Assembly (NCBI RefSeq): GCF_004027225.2
Contig: NC_044282.2
Location: 52,894,593-52,958,592 of the forward strand
Origin: Strigops habroptila
Taxonomy: Eukaryota > Chordata > Aves > Psittaciformes > Psittacidae
Length of the DNA stretch: 64,000 nt
Direction: 5' to 3'
Each line of letters begins with the position of its first letter. Positions within the stretch are counted from its first letter, which is position 1. Both the position numbers and the translations under genes were made by a program. This document shows positions 1 through 12,300 of the stretch, piece by piece. The notes under the pieces were generated by a model. That model was not told the DNA's origin. It made no database searches and saw nothing but the letters and a program-made list of their open reading frames with translations.

Positions 1-1291
1 CAACCAGTTTGAAACACTCATAGAACTATAAATATTTGCTGTGCATATATACACGAAGATGTATGTCATTTGTCAGTATTAATACTGAGTTTCGTCACTA
101 TGAACAATGAGAAGGTAATGAGGGTGACTGTACTTGTTGTTTTGATATATTCCAGATCTTACAATTAACACATTTTATTGTTTTAGCTACTTAGTCTATT
201 TTTAAACATGAGCTGTTGCTGAGTTGTTTTGAGTCTTTATTTACTTAAAGGCTTTTAAACTGACCTTTTTATTTTAAATCCCCTGGGTTCCATAATTGGT
301 ATTTTTCTTCCTTAGGGCATATTTAATTTTTGAATAAACATGTTGTAAGTGCTGCTAAGACTGCTCTAATGATCCTATTATAAACTATTGTTTATTTCTT
401 TAATGCTCGTAATGTTCTAAGCCCTGTGCACAGATGCTTAATTATCAACACTCTTGATTTAATGTAGTAAAACCGAACTGATTTTAATCAATATACATGC
501 ATGCATGTAAATAAGTAGAAAAGGAATGTGCATTTTGTTGTAACCAGTCATTTAATAAATCAGTTTTCTCACAGATGGCACTTGGGACGCCGAAGCCAAC
601 TGTACGCCTGAACTGATTACATTGTTCCTGCAGAGCTGAGCAGCTCTCCCTCCTATTGACCGGTGCCTGTGTGAAACAGGAATCCACAGGACCAGAGTGA
701 GTCAGAAGAGAAAGCAGTAGCCTCTCACTTGAGTTTGGGCATCCACTTGGAAATACCTAGATTCCATTCCCAAGTGAAATGGTTTGCGAGGGCAGGTGTT
801 CCCATGAAGATCTTGCAGTTGGACACTTTGCCTTCACTAAGATCTCTGGCAGCTCTCATGTCAGGCTCAGATCTTCAGGGCTATTTTCATGAGATGAAAG
901 AACTCTTAATTAAGTGTTCATATCTTTGTCAGCCAGGCTCAGAATAAAAATTGATGTGATTCCCTTGAGCTTCACTGCTTGTTATACTCTGCAGACAACA
1001 AAAGACACTGGGAAGAATAACGTGAATGTCATTTAACATCACAAAGCAGCTTTCTACAGCAGGATAGACTGATGTCGAACTATTGAGTGTGCATTAAAAG
1101 AAAACCAAAACTCAACTCTCCACTTTCTCCTCCCTCAAAAAAAAAGGGGGGGTGGGGGGGGAGGCAAGATTAAAATAGTATTTTGAGAATAATTTCATTG
1201 TTTCCTGTACTTTGGAGAAGAGAGAATAGGTTAATGATTTTAGTCCTACCCTCTGTGAAAGACTCCAGTTCTTCCATGCCACAGGCAGCCC

Positions 1292-1405
1292 AGATGACCT
1301 CAGGCAAGACACCTCCTTCTCTGCGCCTTAATTCTCTCATTGTTCCTGGTTCAGGGAGGATTTGTGAGGCTAAATGTATTAAAAATTCTGAAGGACTCTG
1401 CTATG
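1292..1405 (+). repeat. MIR-type SINE relic
   Basis: The order TGACCTCAGGCAAGACACCT, then CTCTGCGCCTTAATTCTCTC, then TTGTGAGGCTAAATGTATTA follows the MIR body (GACCTTGGGCAAGTCACTTA, CTCTGTGCCTCAGTTTCCTC, TTGTGAGGATTAAATGAGTTA). It is diverged and incomplete. Directly after it is a small GGGCAT triplication (about 1402-1420). Confidence 0.6.
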
Positions 1406-2130
1406 GGCATGGGCATGGGCAGCCAGAGCAAAATCTCAGAGAGACAGCGAATACTGATGATAAACTTTTCTTCCCAGATAGCAAAATGACCTTGATATTG
1501 CAGGACCAGATCATCCACTTCCACAACAGTGAGAGCAGAGAGCCCTACACATCCTGCAAGTCAGAAGCAATTGCAAAAGAATGATTCAGACTCCTTTACT
1601 AGCAAGAAACTTAATTCCTGCCCTCTCAGCAGGTAGGGAGGGAATGAGTTTTGATATCATGGTGTTCTTAGCCAAACTAGTTAGGTAAAAATCCATGTCT
1701 AGACAGGAGATTTGAACTTCTGTCTTGAGAGGGCCTGGCAATGTTCTACCAAACACGTTAGTTTTTAATAATAATATTTTAAAATAACACATGTTATTAT
1801 TTTAAATAATAACAGTTAGGATATTCTTTTAAATAAGAACAGTTAGGATTGGACAAACGAGATGCAAGGATGCATTCTCCTTCAGCTGATTCAAAAAATC
1901 AAGTTCAACACCTGCAAGATGTCAGAACAATACAGCGCTAAGATTTTTGTAATACAGCTGATTTTTGTAATTCCACAGTCTCTCTCTTTTGTTCCATTCT
2001 TCAGTCTGTCCTTGGCTAAAAGATGTTGGTTTAGACTTATGCTGTAATTGTTACTTCTCTGTGTGCACTGAACTATTGCCAGGTTGCTTATGAAAGATGA
2101 GGTGCTATTCTTCTTCAGCAGTTGCTCTCT

Positions 2131-2149
2131 GTGTGTGTGTGTGTGTGTT
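2131..2149. repeat. (GT)9 microsatellite
   Basis: Nine GT units followed by TTGTGAG. A likely length-polymorphic site. Confidence 0.9.
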
Positions 2150-2224
2150 TGTGAGGCGAAACCTACAGACCATGAGCTGATAATAATACATAACCTCCAC
2201 TGGCAGAGTTGATACCACTTTATA

Positions 2225-2340
2225 GTGAAAATCTTGCCCTGTTTGGAACTGGGGACACTGAGGCACAGTGAGCTGTACTGATTTGACCAGCATCACGAAG
2301 GCTAGTGAATGAGATAGATAGGAACATCAAGCACATCTCC
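2225..2340 (-). repeat. MIR-type SINE relic, reverse orientation
   Basis: GGGGACACTGAGGCACAGTG, then TTGACCAGCATCACGAAGGC, then TAGTGAATGAGAT follow the complement of MIR (GATGAGGAAACTGAGGCACAG, TTGCCCAAGGTCACACAGC, TAGTAAGTGGCAGAG). It lies about 0.9 kb from the first relic in the opposite orientation. Confidence 0.65.
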
Positions 2341-5300
2341 TGTCCTATGGCTTCTTTGCCAGGGAATAAAAGGTAGAGCACAGGACATGTGGAGCTTTTC
2401 CATCCCAAATGGAAGGCACTTGACTATAAGCACAGTAACAAGCTACTTCTGTATTTTTTTCCCCAACTTTTCTCTAGGCATGTTTCTGCTACTCTATAAA
2501 ATAATGTAATAATAAAAAAAAAGAGGATAGGTGACTTGGCTCTCAGACTCAGTTATTTTCCGCACTGAACAACCATTTTTAAATTAAAAAAGCAAGTTTT
2601 TTCAACATCACAGAGAAACTAATGTCTTTACATAGATACTGCAGTACATAACACTGGATCCATACAACAGAATTTAGAAAAATCAATAGGACTGGTGTGG
2701 AAGGTGTGAAAAATATCTGGGCTGAGAGCATGGATTAGCTTTTTGCTTCCTTAAAAATATATAAGAATGTATTGGAGTAAAAGCAAAGCATTAATGGGAA
2801 CAACAAAGGGAAAAAAACCCTAAAATAAATTAGTCAGGAGGGAAACCTTCCTGTTAGTGACTCACATGGTGAAATCCTAATGATCCTGAAGTCAGCATTA
2901 ATAAATTTCACCAGCCTTTTTCTCCAAGATGGATTCTGCTAGAAGAAAACAAGCTAATTCAAAGAGCCAGTGGTTTCTTGCAAGAGATAAGAAAGTAATA
3001 AGAATGTATCGCATGGAGTTTTGTGGTTATTGGCTTTTACTTTTGTTTATTGAATTAATCAACATCACTTTTGGGGTTCCTAATGTAATGGTCGAGGCTT
3101 CTGTAGTTTTTGTTGTAGTTGAATACTGTTAAAAATATAAATTATCCTTTACCAGCAAGAGTCAATTTAACTCGGTTCCAGACCTTTTAACTCATAACAG
3201 ATGGATCAGAAAGTCAGGGTTATGAAAAGCAGCTAAAATATGACAGCATGATGTAAAACTTCTGTTACCACAAGACTGTGTTTCTCGGTTACTTGCTGTT
3301 CGCTCAGATTTTCTGAATATCAAACACTGAATAAAAATCTGTGTATTCATCGAGACAATCGAAATCTACTAAACTAAAAGAGCTGTGGTTCATCCATAGC
3401 AGCCTTCATGCAGCTGAGGAGCTATAAAAATGTCTAAAAATAATGTAATCTAAAATGGTACTTGCAATTTCAGATATCTCAGTACTTTCACATGATGAAA
3501 AGTGAGCAGTGGAAACGGGAAATGTCCTGGACTTACTGGCAGTCTCTCCCTTACAGCCCTCGGCCCAGACTTGCCTCCCCATGAATCTTGGCACAGTGAA
3601 CAGGAGGAGCCTGAGGACCTGGACGTCACCTGCTCAGGGAAGCAGGAAGAGTTACCTCCGGGTGATTGTTATTTCTTTACATGTCGGCTCTTTGAATGGG
3701 TTTGCAGTTTGGGAGCTGGGCAAAGATTTTCATGAGGAACACAGTGGCAGGCAGCTCATGCTGCCAGAAGCCCTTGATAAAGTCATTTATCACATCTCTG
3801 TAACTTGCCATCACCACCAAAGGAAAATAGTGCATGCAAAGAGCAAAGTTTGACAGGAAATAAAGTTCACTACATTTCTAATACACTCTTGATGGGACAA
3901 TACCAGGATCAATTACTGCTAGAGTGGCTTTTTCCCAAGAAGACACAGGGAGTTTGTCTCTGAGACCAATGCATTACAGTATCCTTTCAGTACAGGAGGA
4001 CGCTTCCTTTGCAGATGGGAACATCTGCAGAGCTGAATGCTGCCAGGAATGGCACATACTGGAAGAGACCCCTGGGTCTGGTTCAGTACCATCACAGAAG
4101 AAGGACAAGACCTCATCTTTGCAGCCCATCACTTAAAAACCCCCTCTCCTCACAAGGAGTCAGCTACCCTTAGAAAATGTTCAGTATTACAGAGCAGGCC
4201 TGCATTACTTTCTGCCAAGTAATTAGCATGTCTACCTGCAGATATGTCAGCTGTGCCACTGATCTGCAGATTGGGTGGAACCTTGGTAATTATAGATAAT
4301 TACAATGATCATTTACAGATAATTATGGAACAACAGGCCAAATTCCTCTCTGCGGTTGCCCCACTTAACCCTGATGGTATTATACCACGGTTTAAGTGTG
4401 AAGCGAAGCTTCAGCCTCTGCATCTGCATCCTGCAGTCTGCCTATGAGTAAACACAGCTTTGTAGGTGACGAGTTCATCAGTTACAGCACCAACCACATC
4501 TTAATCCCTGAAATACTCATGGAGCCACACGGATATGGCCCTATTATTAGGGATGTAGCCAATCTTCCACCTTCAGAAGGCTTCCCACAAGAAAAAGCAT
4601 TGTTACAGAAATAGAGCAGACTGAGTTTAAGAGAAAGTTGAAACTTAAAGCAGTATTTCACCATTTGCAGCTGCTGCTGTAACAATTAATTGCTTGCTCC
4701 TAACCAGATCGTAGATGTTTTCCCAGCCTCACTTCATCCCACCTCCTACGCCGCGGCTGCACCAGAGTCTTGGTTTCTAGCCACTGGGCTGTCTGCAGGT
4801 GCAGGGAGAGCTTCTGGGTGTTCCCAAGGCATATGCCACTCAAGCAAATAATAAATTGCTTAGGGAAAAAGCAGGAGGAGCCAGCTGGATCTGGCTCATG
4901 AACTGGCAATTAGACCACAGTGGATTGATGAATGACCAAAGAGAGGCTACTCTAGACTTACCCGTTTAGGGGATAAGTTATGCAGAGGATGAAAACATTC
5001 AGCTGTAGCACAAGCAATGCTCCAACTTGTTGGAGGGATGTTGAATCTCCTGTCTGAGGATTTACGCTAGTCTCCAGCTAGTAAAGATCAGAGACTAGGA
5101 GAATGAGCATATCTAGCACATTCGTTTAACACTCCCAGTGCCAGAAGCAGCATACCAGGCTAATGATCTTCGCAGAACAGTTAATTCCCACGGAAGAGAA
5201 GAGGAAACGTCTTAAAATCATAGAAACCAGGAAGTAGCCTGAACATGCAGTGTTGAAAGGAAGGGGAATTTCATAAGGGACTCAACAAGTCTGCTTTTCA

Positions 5301-6183
5301 AAGGTGCTGGCTATCTGCAAAGACCATTTCTTAAGCTGAGTGATGGTTTTTCAGCCTCTGAGGACTAGGAAATGAAAAAGTGGAAGTTAACAGCAGTTGC
5401 TGAGTGCTTTGTGATTTGGTTTGGTTGTTTTTTTAAACTCAGTCCTCTCACTGAGGAACCAGACCCTCAGCACACTTGCCAATCCCTGGGAGCCCATGTA
5501 AGCAGCAGATCTGGGGGATGTGGCACAGAAAGGCTCCAGGCACGTACCAGCCAAACAGTACCCACATACCTTCCTGACTACTCTCTGCAATGGTACCAAT
5601 ACTGCACATGAATCACAAAAACAATACAGACACTAAATTCTCCCTGAAGAGAGCTTTGCCATTATTTAGGAAAGCCTACGATCAACTACAATCAAGTATT
5701 TAGTTGAAGGAGTGTATTTTCTTTGCTTACATTAGAATGTGTTATTAAATAATGTGCTGCTATAAACTACTGAGCCCATCTGTATTACAGCGATGACTTA
5801 CTTTCCATCTGTGAAACAGTGGAGGCAGATGAAAAATACAGCTCTCCTGACACCACTGATGTCAGTAAGAGTGGTACTGATGAATTTGACAGAAGAACTG
5901 GGTAATATAATTTGCTGCTGCTTGTCATCAGTACCGCAGTCAACTTGTCAGTGTTACAGGTCTTGATTGTTCTTTTATCCCAACAACAGAAGAATATCAC
6001 GAGGATTTCCTAAACATAAAAGGGTTCAGATGAAGTAAATATATTAAAAAACATTTACAGTACACCAAAAAAGCTTGAAAATTAAATGGTTTTAGCCAAA
6101 ACCACATGCTCTTACTCATACACATACAAACTAATTAAATAAAACTGCTCATGAATGCTGGGATTTGGGCAAAAGTTTTTATA

Positions 6184-6189
6184 TTTATT
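6184..6189 (-). promoter_or_regulatory. Candidate polyadenylation signal AATAAA
   Basis: AATAAA on the minus strand lies immediately after the TAA of the last exon, or 45 nt after the alternative TGA. It is the nearest canonical signal; I saw no other close downstream. It would give a very short 3' untranslated region, which is unusual, so the real 3' end may lie elsewhere. Confidence 0.4.
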
Positions 6190-6190
6190 A

Positions 6191-6348
6191 TTAAAACAAT
6201 GAACATTTGAAATAAAACATAATTACACAGACATCAAAAAGTTTGCAAGCAGATACAGAGGAAAAAACAGAAGAAATCTGGAGCTTCTCTATCATCTCCT
6301 TCATTCTTCTTCTTTTTTTTCTTTTGATGGCAGAGGTTATCTTCAACG
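6191..6348 (-). CDS. MTDH-like: MTDH-like last coding exon (lysine-rich end)
   Basis: The acceptor is CAAGGTCTTTGTTTAG|CGTTGA. Entering in phase 1 from exon 11, it reads LKITSAIKRKKRRRMKEM and continues to TAA at 6191-6193. MTDH ends IKKKKKARRET, so the IKRKKRRR core fits, but about 33 further residues are added here. In the next frame the same bases give HQKKKKKKNEGDD and stop at TGA 6234-6236, which would need a phase-2 donor. An A8 run (6313-6320) lies in the overlap, so both frames are lysine-rich and the true end is undecided. Confidence 0.55.
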
Positions 6349-9300
6349 CTAAACAAAGACCTTGAGCAACATCCTGGCCCCAATGAGGCCAATGAATGAA
6401 TGTTTTCCATTGGCTTCAGAGATAGCAGAACTTAAGTCATTATCCACATACTCTTCTAAATCCTTGAACTTGCTGTACTTGTTTCTCCAGTGATGCCGTG
6501 TGTTTTCTTGTTATGCATCTGCTCCAAACCAGTTACTTTCCAGATAAAAGCTCTTTGGTCTATTCAGTCCACTCATAAACTGCCTATATTTTGCCTACGC
6601 TGAGACACAAACACCAAGACATGCAGAGACTAGATAGTGGACTGCTGAGTGGCATCGGTTAAGAGTACCCTTCACCTACCTGTCTGAAACAATCCTGCTG
6701 TGCTGAATTTTCAGGACACACTGTACAGATAACTACCCAAACAGTCACAGCACAAGAGAACATATAGTAGCTAAACTCCAAACACAAATACATTGCTGCA
6801 ATTAATTGCTTCTCTGAAGGGTACAGCTGCTTTGACAGCTATGCAGATGAAGGCTGTCAGGTAATAGTGCAGAGCTGCAGCTAAAGCTGAGACAAGCCAG
6901 CATCAGGGACTGGGTGGCTGCGATGGCAGAAGCACATCGCTCTCTTCCGGCCCAGTGATGCAATCAGCAGTACTGCTGTAGCAGAGTAAAGCCATTATCA
7001 TCCCTACTTACTCAGTGTCCCACGTGAAGTGAGTTTCAGCGCATCAGCCCAATGCTTACAAACTTGCATACGTTTAACACGTGTTACCAACGTAATCTTC
7101 CCATACAGTCTCCAAAGGCACAAAGTCCAATGCAGATGGAGATTTGGCAATAACTATTTCACCTTTCGAGGCAGCACTTCTAGGATGGATCAGGTAGAGG
7201 CATAGTCTGAGGACCCTCTGATGAAACCCTCACAGCTGCCAGTAAACCTGCAGCTCCTCTAGAGATAAAGGACTTCAGCTTTTAGTGGTGTCAGCTCTGC
7301 GCTGTTTGTAAATCTCAGTATTCAATTGTAACACGTTCCCTCCTCCATACCATAAGCCCTCTGACAATGAGAAATACACACTCTTCAATAAATACTAAAA
7401 TGATATTTTAAAAAATTTCATTCACAAATTTCATTTATATTAGAATATTTAACAAAATTATAAAAGCCTTCAGACATCAGATTAAGAAAAATTATTTTTA
7501 AAAGTTACTTCAGTCTACTCTAAGTACAAATGCAACATGCTTTGGACATACAGACTTGAAACTTTAGCCCGCCCTGAAATCTGAGGAGAAAAAAAGGGTT
7601 TAGATCATCTTTCCAAATAATTTTAAAACCTCCTTTAGAAATTTTCCCGTGTAGAAAAAGTTAGCCTCATGTGGGGTGAAAAGTATAAATACGTCAAGGT
7701 ATGAGGCAAAAGTCTGACAATAGCAGCCAACAAGGTTTAAAAAGATTTAGGAGGTTTAAGAATGATCCTTGTATTCTCCCTTTGTCTCTGAACAGTGGTT
7801 CCTTCTGTACATTACAAGCCTGTCGACAAGTACCTCTGCAAAAAAGCCAGAGGAGACGAGACTAGCTGGTGGATCCTCCATGGGACCGAAGTACAATCAC
7901 AGTCAGGAGCGTCCTGACCATTTCTACAATAGCATATAACATTACAAGTTGACAAACAACATGACAGTGAAAAACTGAAAGGATTTAATGCAACCAAGTC
8001 AAACCCCATTCAACAGCTTTTATTCAAGGGCAGCAGTTTGTAATGAACAGCTACTCTGTTCCAATGCCACCTCCTGTGCACAGTGTGCTCATTCTCTCCG
8101 TTCTCGCACACACTCACACTCTCTGGCTCACTGCTCCTCTTCCCCAATTCCTCTCGCTGGGAGGTCTCCTAGAGTCTCTCTTTGCTTTGGGCTCAGTGCA
8201 GCATCACAGAAAGCAGAATCCTTGCAGCTCATCGGCATGCCTGCCCCATTGTGTTGTCATTCTGGCAGCTGTGCAGCTCCCTCAAGTCTCTTTCTTCATT
8301 TTCTTCCTCTTCCTCCTCTCCTTTTTTCCAGGTACACCTGCCATACAAACAACAGGGGCCAGTGCACAAACCTTCTACATGCAATGACGTCGCTGGACAC
8401 TGCTGAGTTTTCATCTGAAATGGGTATTTTGGGCTTCTAAGATGTGTTTTACAAGGGCCACCTATTTTCAAGGGTAATCCAAAGTCATGGGGATGGCTCT
8501 GAATGTTTTTAGTGGGCTCTGATTCACTCACAGATACCTCTGCTTCCATTTCACATTTAAAAGCGCTTTGCACAGTACTAAATGCAATAGTAGTTTTGCT
8601 TCTTAGCTGTAACAGGAGCAGGAATAGGTATTTGCCACAGTAAAACTTCAAAGTTTTACAGAGTCTTTCTAAGAAATAACACAGCTAAGGGAGAAGTGTT
8701 TCACGTATCCTCTTAAAAATGCATTTGTGAACACTCCTCAGATTATGCATTATTCTGAAACCAGAAAAAACAATCACTTACCATTACTGGGTGAATTATT
8801 AGCAACATCCAAGGAGTTTTTGAAGGAAGCACAGACTGCATCACCGCTATGCTTTGTGGATAAAAAATCCCTTGGGCCTTCTTCCATTCTTGTTTCCAAA
8901 CCTTGCTGGGGCTTAATTGAAACAGTATGCTTCACTAAGCATATGAGTTAAACGACGCATATGCAAGTACAAAATATGAGACAAAATGTCATTATCGGAG
9001 GGAATTAGGGTATTTGAAGAAACTGCAGGACAAATTAGATTTTAAATTATTAGAATATTCTGGCACATCATCTACCTACCTTCTGTTTATTTGTTTTAGA
9101 AGGGATTAAAGTGTTGAAATTGTCTTCCATTACCATCTTTCCCCTTGTTTCCCCCAGTGAATAGAAGTACAGCAAGATATATTGAGGGGAAAGCACTGTA
9201 ACTGTATAGTGAGATTGAAGACTAAGATGTACTCAGTGACTGCTAAACGACCACAGTCCACAGAGGTAGCACAGGGCGTGTGATGAGCAACTTTTTATAT

Positions 9301-12300
9301 GTGGCTTCATATGTAATTTCACTTTTTTATGTCCCTCTCCAAAGGATGAGCTTGCACAGCAGCAGACACCAGCATTTTGGGCTGACATGCAACACGAGCT
9401 CCTTCTGGCCCATCATAAACATGCCAGAAGAAACAGTGCTGTCCTAAGGAGTCTGAACAGCACTATTAAGATTATTTATTAAGGTACATACAAAGCTAAA
9501 GCAACTAATTGGATGTGCAAGAGAGAGAGTGGCCTGGCAGCACCCCGGTAACTGGTGGGTTGATGTAATTACCGCATGGATTGTAGTCAGTGCATTAGTT
9601 AAAAGAGAGCATCAAGAATTCAACAGAGCAAAACTGTCCTGAGGATTAGGAAAGACCACAGTGGGTGTGAGGGGAAGACAAATGGTACTACAGAGTCATA
9701 CAAATCCAGAGCCAAATTCAGTGACAAGTGAATGAAAAACAGTTAGGACATTATGGGGGGTCCCCCATTTCACTGAGCAGCAAGGACATCACGGCCAAGG
9801 ACTGGTCCAAAACCCAGTCAACAATCTGTTCCGTTGTACCTCCCATCCCAAATAATCTGACATTTTCCACAGCCTTTCTCTGTTGTGCTCTGAGACATTT
9901 TGCTCTCAATAAGTGTTTTACTGGTATAGCACTGGTCTCGCTTCATCTTCACTGGATTTTGGAAACGACCTTTGCATTACTGTTAGTATCTCCAGGTGAC
10001 CTTCCACCATGGATAAAACACAGCCCAGCTGTACACTAAACTTGAAGTGCATTTTCCTGAGAAAGCATTTTTTCTTCCATGATTAAAGCCATCTGCTCCT
10101 CTCTGCATTGCAAAATCAAACTATTTTGTAAATGTGTTGGGGAATACTGTACTGCAAAAACCCATTGGTCACTGTGCTCACCCTTCTTTTATGGGAGGGC
10201 AAGGAGAAAAAAGAAGAGGAAGTTCGAAGATGGAGAGGAAGAAAAACCCCCTTAGATCACATCATCCTAATGGAGAAGATGCCCCACTCTGCTCTTGGAA
10301 AACCAGACACTACTCTGGGAAGACAAAATACTCACAAGCCTCAGTCCAGCTCCACCCTTTGCTTTCTTCACTTCCATTTTCTTCTTCTTCTGCTGCATTT
10401 TGCTTTCGAGTCCAGAAAGGCAGAAATGAATGCCCGCTTTGCCTTTTAGCAAATCCTGAAAGCATCAGGGATTTTATAAGAGGAGGCATGGGGCTGCTGA
10501 TTCATTTTTTTTTTCAGTAAAACTGGTTACCTCCAGGAGCATGTGCTGACAGCGTACAAGCAGGGCATCTCTCTGGGTAAGGTACACACCTTGGCTTAAG
10601 ACAGCTCTTTACAAAAAAGCTCAGTATGCTCTTCTCACTGCTGTCAAAGAGGGACATTGCCCTGGGCTTTTTTCTACAAAGCATTCAAACAGCAAGCCTT
10701 CTCTTCTACCTCTCCACAACCGTATCACTGTCAGCAAACCCTCTCGCTTAAATAAACACATGCCAGCTGCCTGGGATGGTGTGAACGCTGGTGCCAGCTG
10801 TGGACTCTGCACCTCTTTTAATCCCCAGGTATTCAGGAAGGTCAGTGGCAGTAGAAAGAGTTCATTCACACAGGGTGGCAAACACCCGATGTTTACTGCT
10901 CAGGGCAGCAGTGCCACCACATGATGAACTTCCAGAACAAGCCAACTCCCCCAACTCATCTCACATATCCTGAAAGTGTGTCCCCAGCTCCAGCTCTCTC
11001 AGACAGGTCAGGGGAGTGACCATGCCAAGTGCCTTCTCCCACTGTGAGAATGCCCCCACAACTGGATGAGCCTGGCTTTGGGGCGGGATTGGACACCCTG
11101 GTCTGCCTGAGAGTGATCCCAGTGGACCAGCTCTCCCTTGGTCATCAGCACCGCTGTCTCACCTTCTCCTTCTCGTCCCCTGTCTGATGCTCCTCATCTC
11201 CTGTCCAGTTTCCCCACTCTTCCAAGGGAGCCTTCCAGTCAGAGTCTAGGTCAATTGCTGAAGGATCATCTGTTAGGACAAGCACACAAATTAATTATGT
11301 TCAAATCCATGCTACTTTCCAGGCTCACACTAGCAACACAAACGCTGCAGAGAAGATCTGTCATCTTCCTGCTTGCCAATGGGCTGTCTGGGTGTGCATG
11401 TACACAGATGCATCTTCAGTGTATTTTAAAAACTATAACTGACTGCTGATTGACAATTAGTGACTGCATTCTTCAGGACAGGAGGAAAATTAAAGAAGGA
11501 CAGAAAAATAGATACAGGAACAAAAGTGCTTCCATCCTGCACTTCAAGAAAACAAGCTTTACAGTACTAATAGCATGGCTTGTCAAACATTTTCTTTTAA
11601 TTTCATGGAGAAGGATTCAGGCATATCCAGACATACTGGCAGACACAGCAGGCTCTTCCACTCACTGCAACACACGAGCCTCAGGGCAGTTGTTTGTATG
11701 GAAGAGTAATATTACCAAAGCATTTATGCATTTGTTAATGTTCTCATTGGTGTTTTCTTTCCTATCAAAAATAGAACCAAGTGCATTCTTGACTTAATCT
11801 TCCTGTTTTATTTTTTTTTAATGCAACCCAGAAATGCACCATCATGGCATACATACAACTCTAAATATGCATTAAATAGGTAACACCTACCCTGCATCAA
11901 TTCTTATCATTTCATGAGGGCTAGGCAAAAAACTTTTGAAAATCTTTTAGGTTTCTCTATCTGCCAGCATCTGGTACCTCTGAAAATCTGGCCACAAGCC
12001 CTCAGCTGCCTCTCCACACAGCACTGGCAAATGATACTCAGGCAAGAAGGCGAAACAGACCAGTCTAATTCCTTTGCCCAAACTGAATGAGTTGCAAAAA
12101 ACCAGATAAATCAGCATAAGATGTTGAAAGGACTACTTGATAATTCTTTAATGGTTAGAATGAAACAATCTTAAGTCTTATCCTAACAGGGAGAAAGACT
12201 TTGAAAACACAACATATAATAATAACAACTCTTAGCTGATCACATCTCTTAAAATAAAAATAAATATAAAAAAATCCCAAGCTGGATGGAAAAACTTCTC

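Larger units (their letters stand above)
1..6190. other. Downstream flank, no gene supported
   Basis: AT-rich sequence beyond the 3' end of the MTDH-like gene. Reading frames are short, lack family resemblance and overlap on both strands. Apart from MIR-like relics, a GT microsatellite, a G-rich run (1145-1162) and small palindromes, I see nothing that I can name. Confidence 0.6.

Noticed and set aside
8229..8340. Glutamate-rich minus-strand stretch (WKKGEEEEEENEERD) after a GGCAG acceptor-like site
   Set aside because: Tempting as an MTDH acidic exon, but the phase set by exon 9 runs into TGA, and the acidic run is just the complement of a CT-rich tract.
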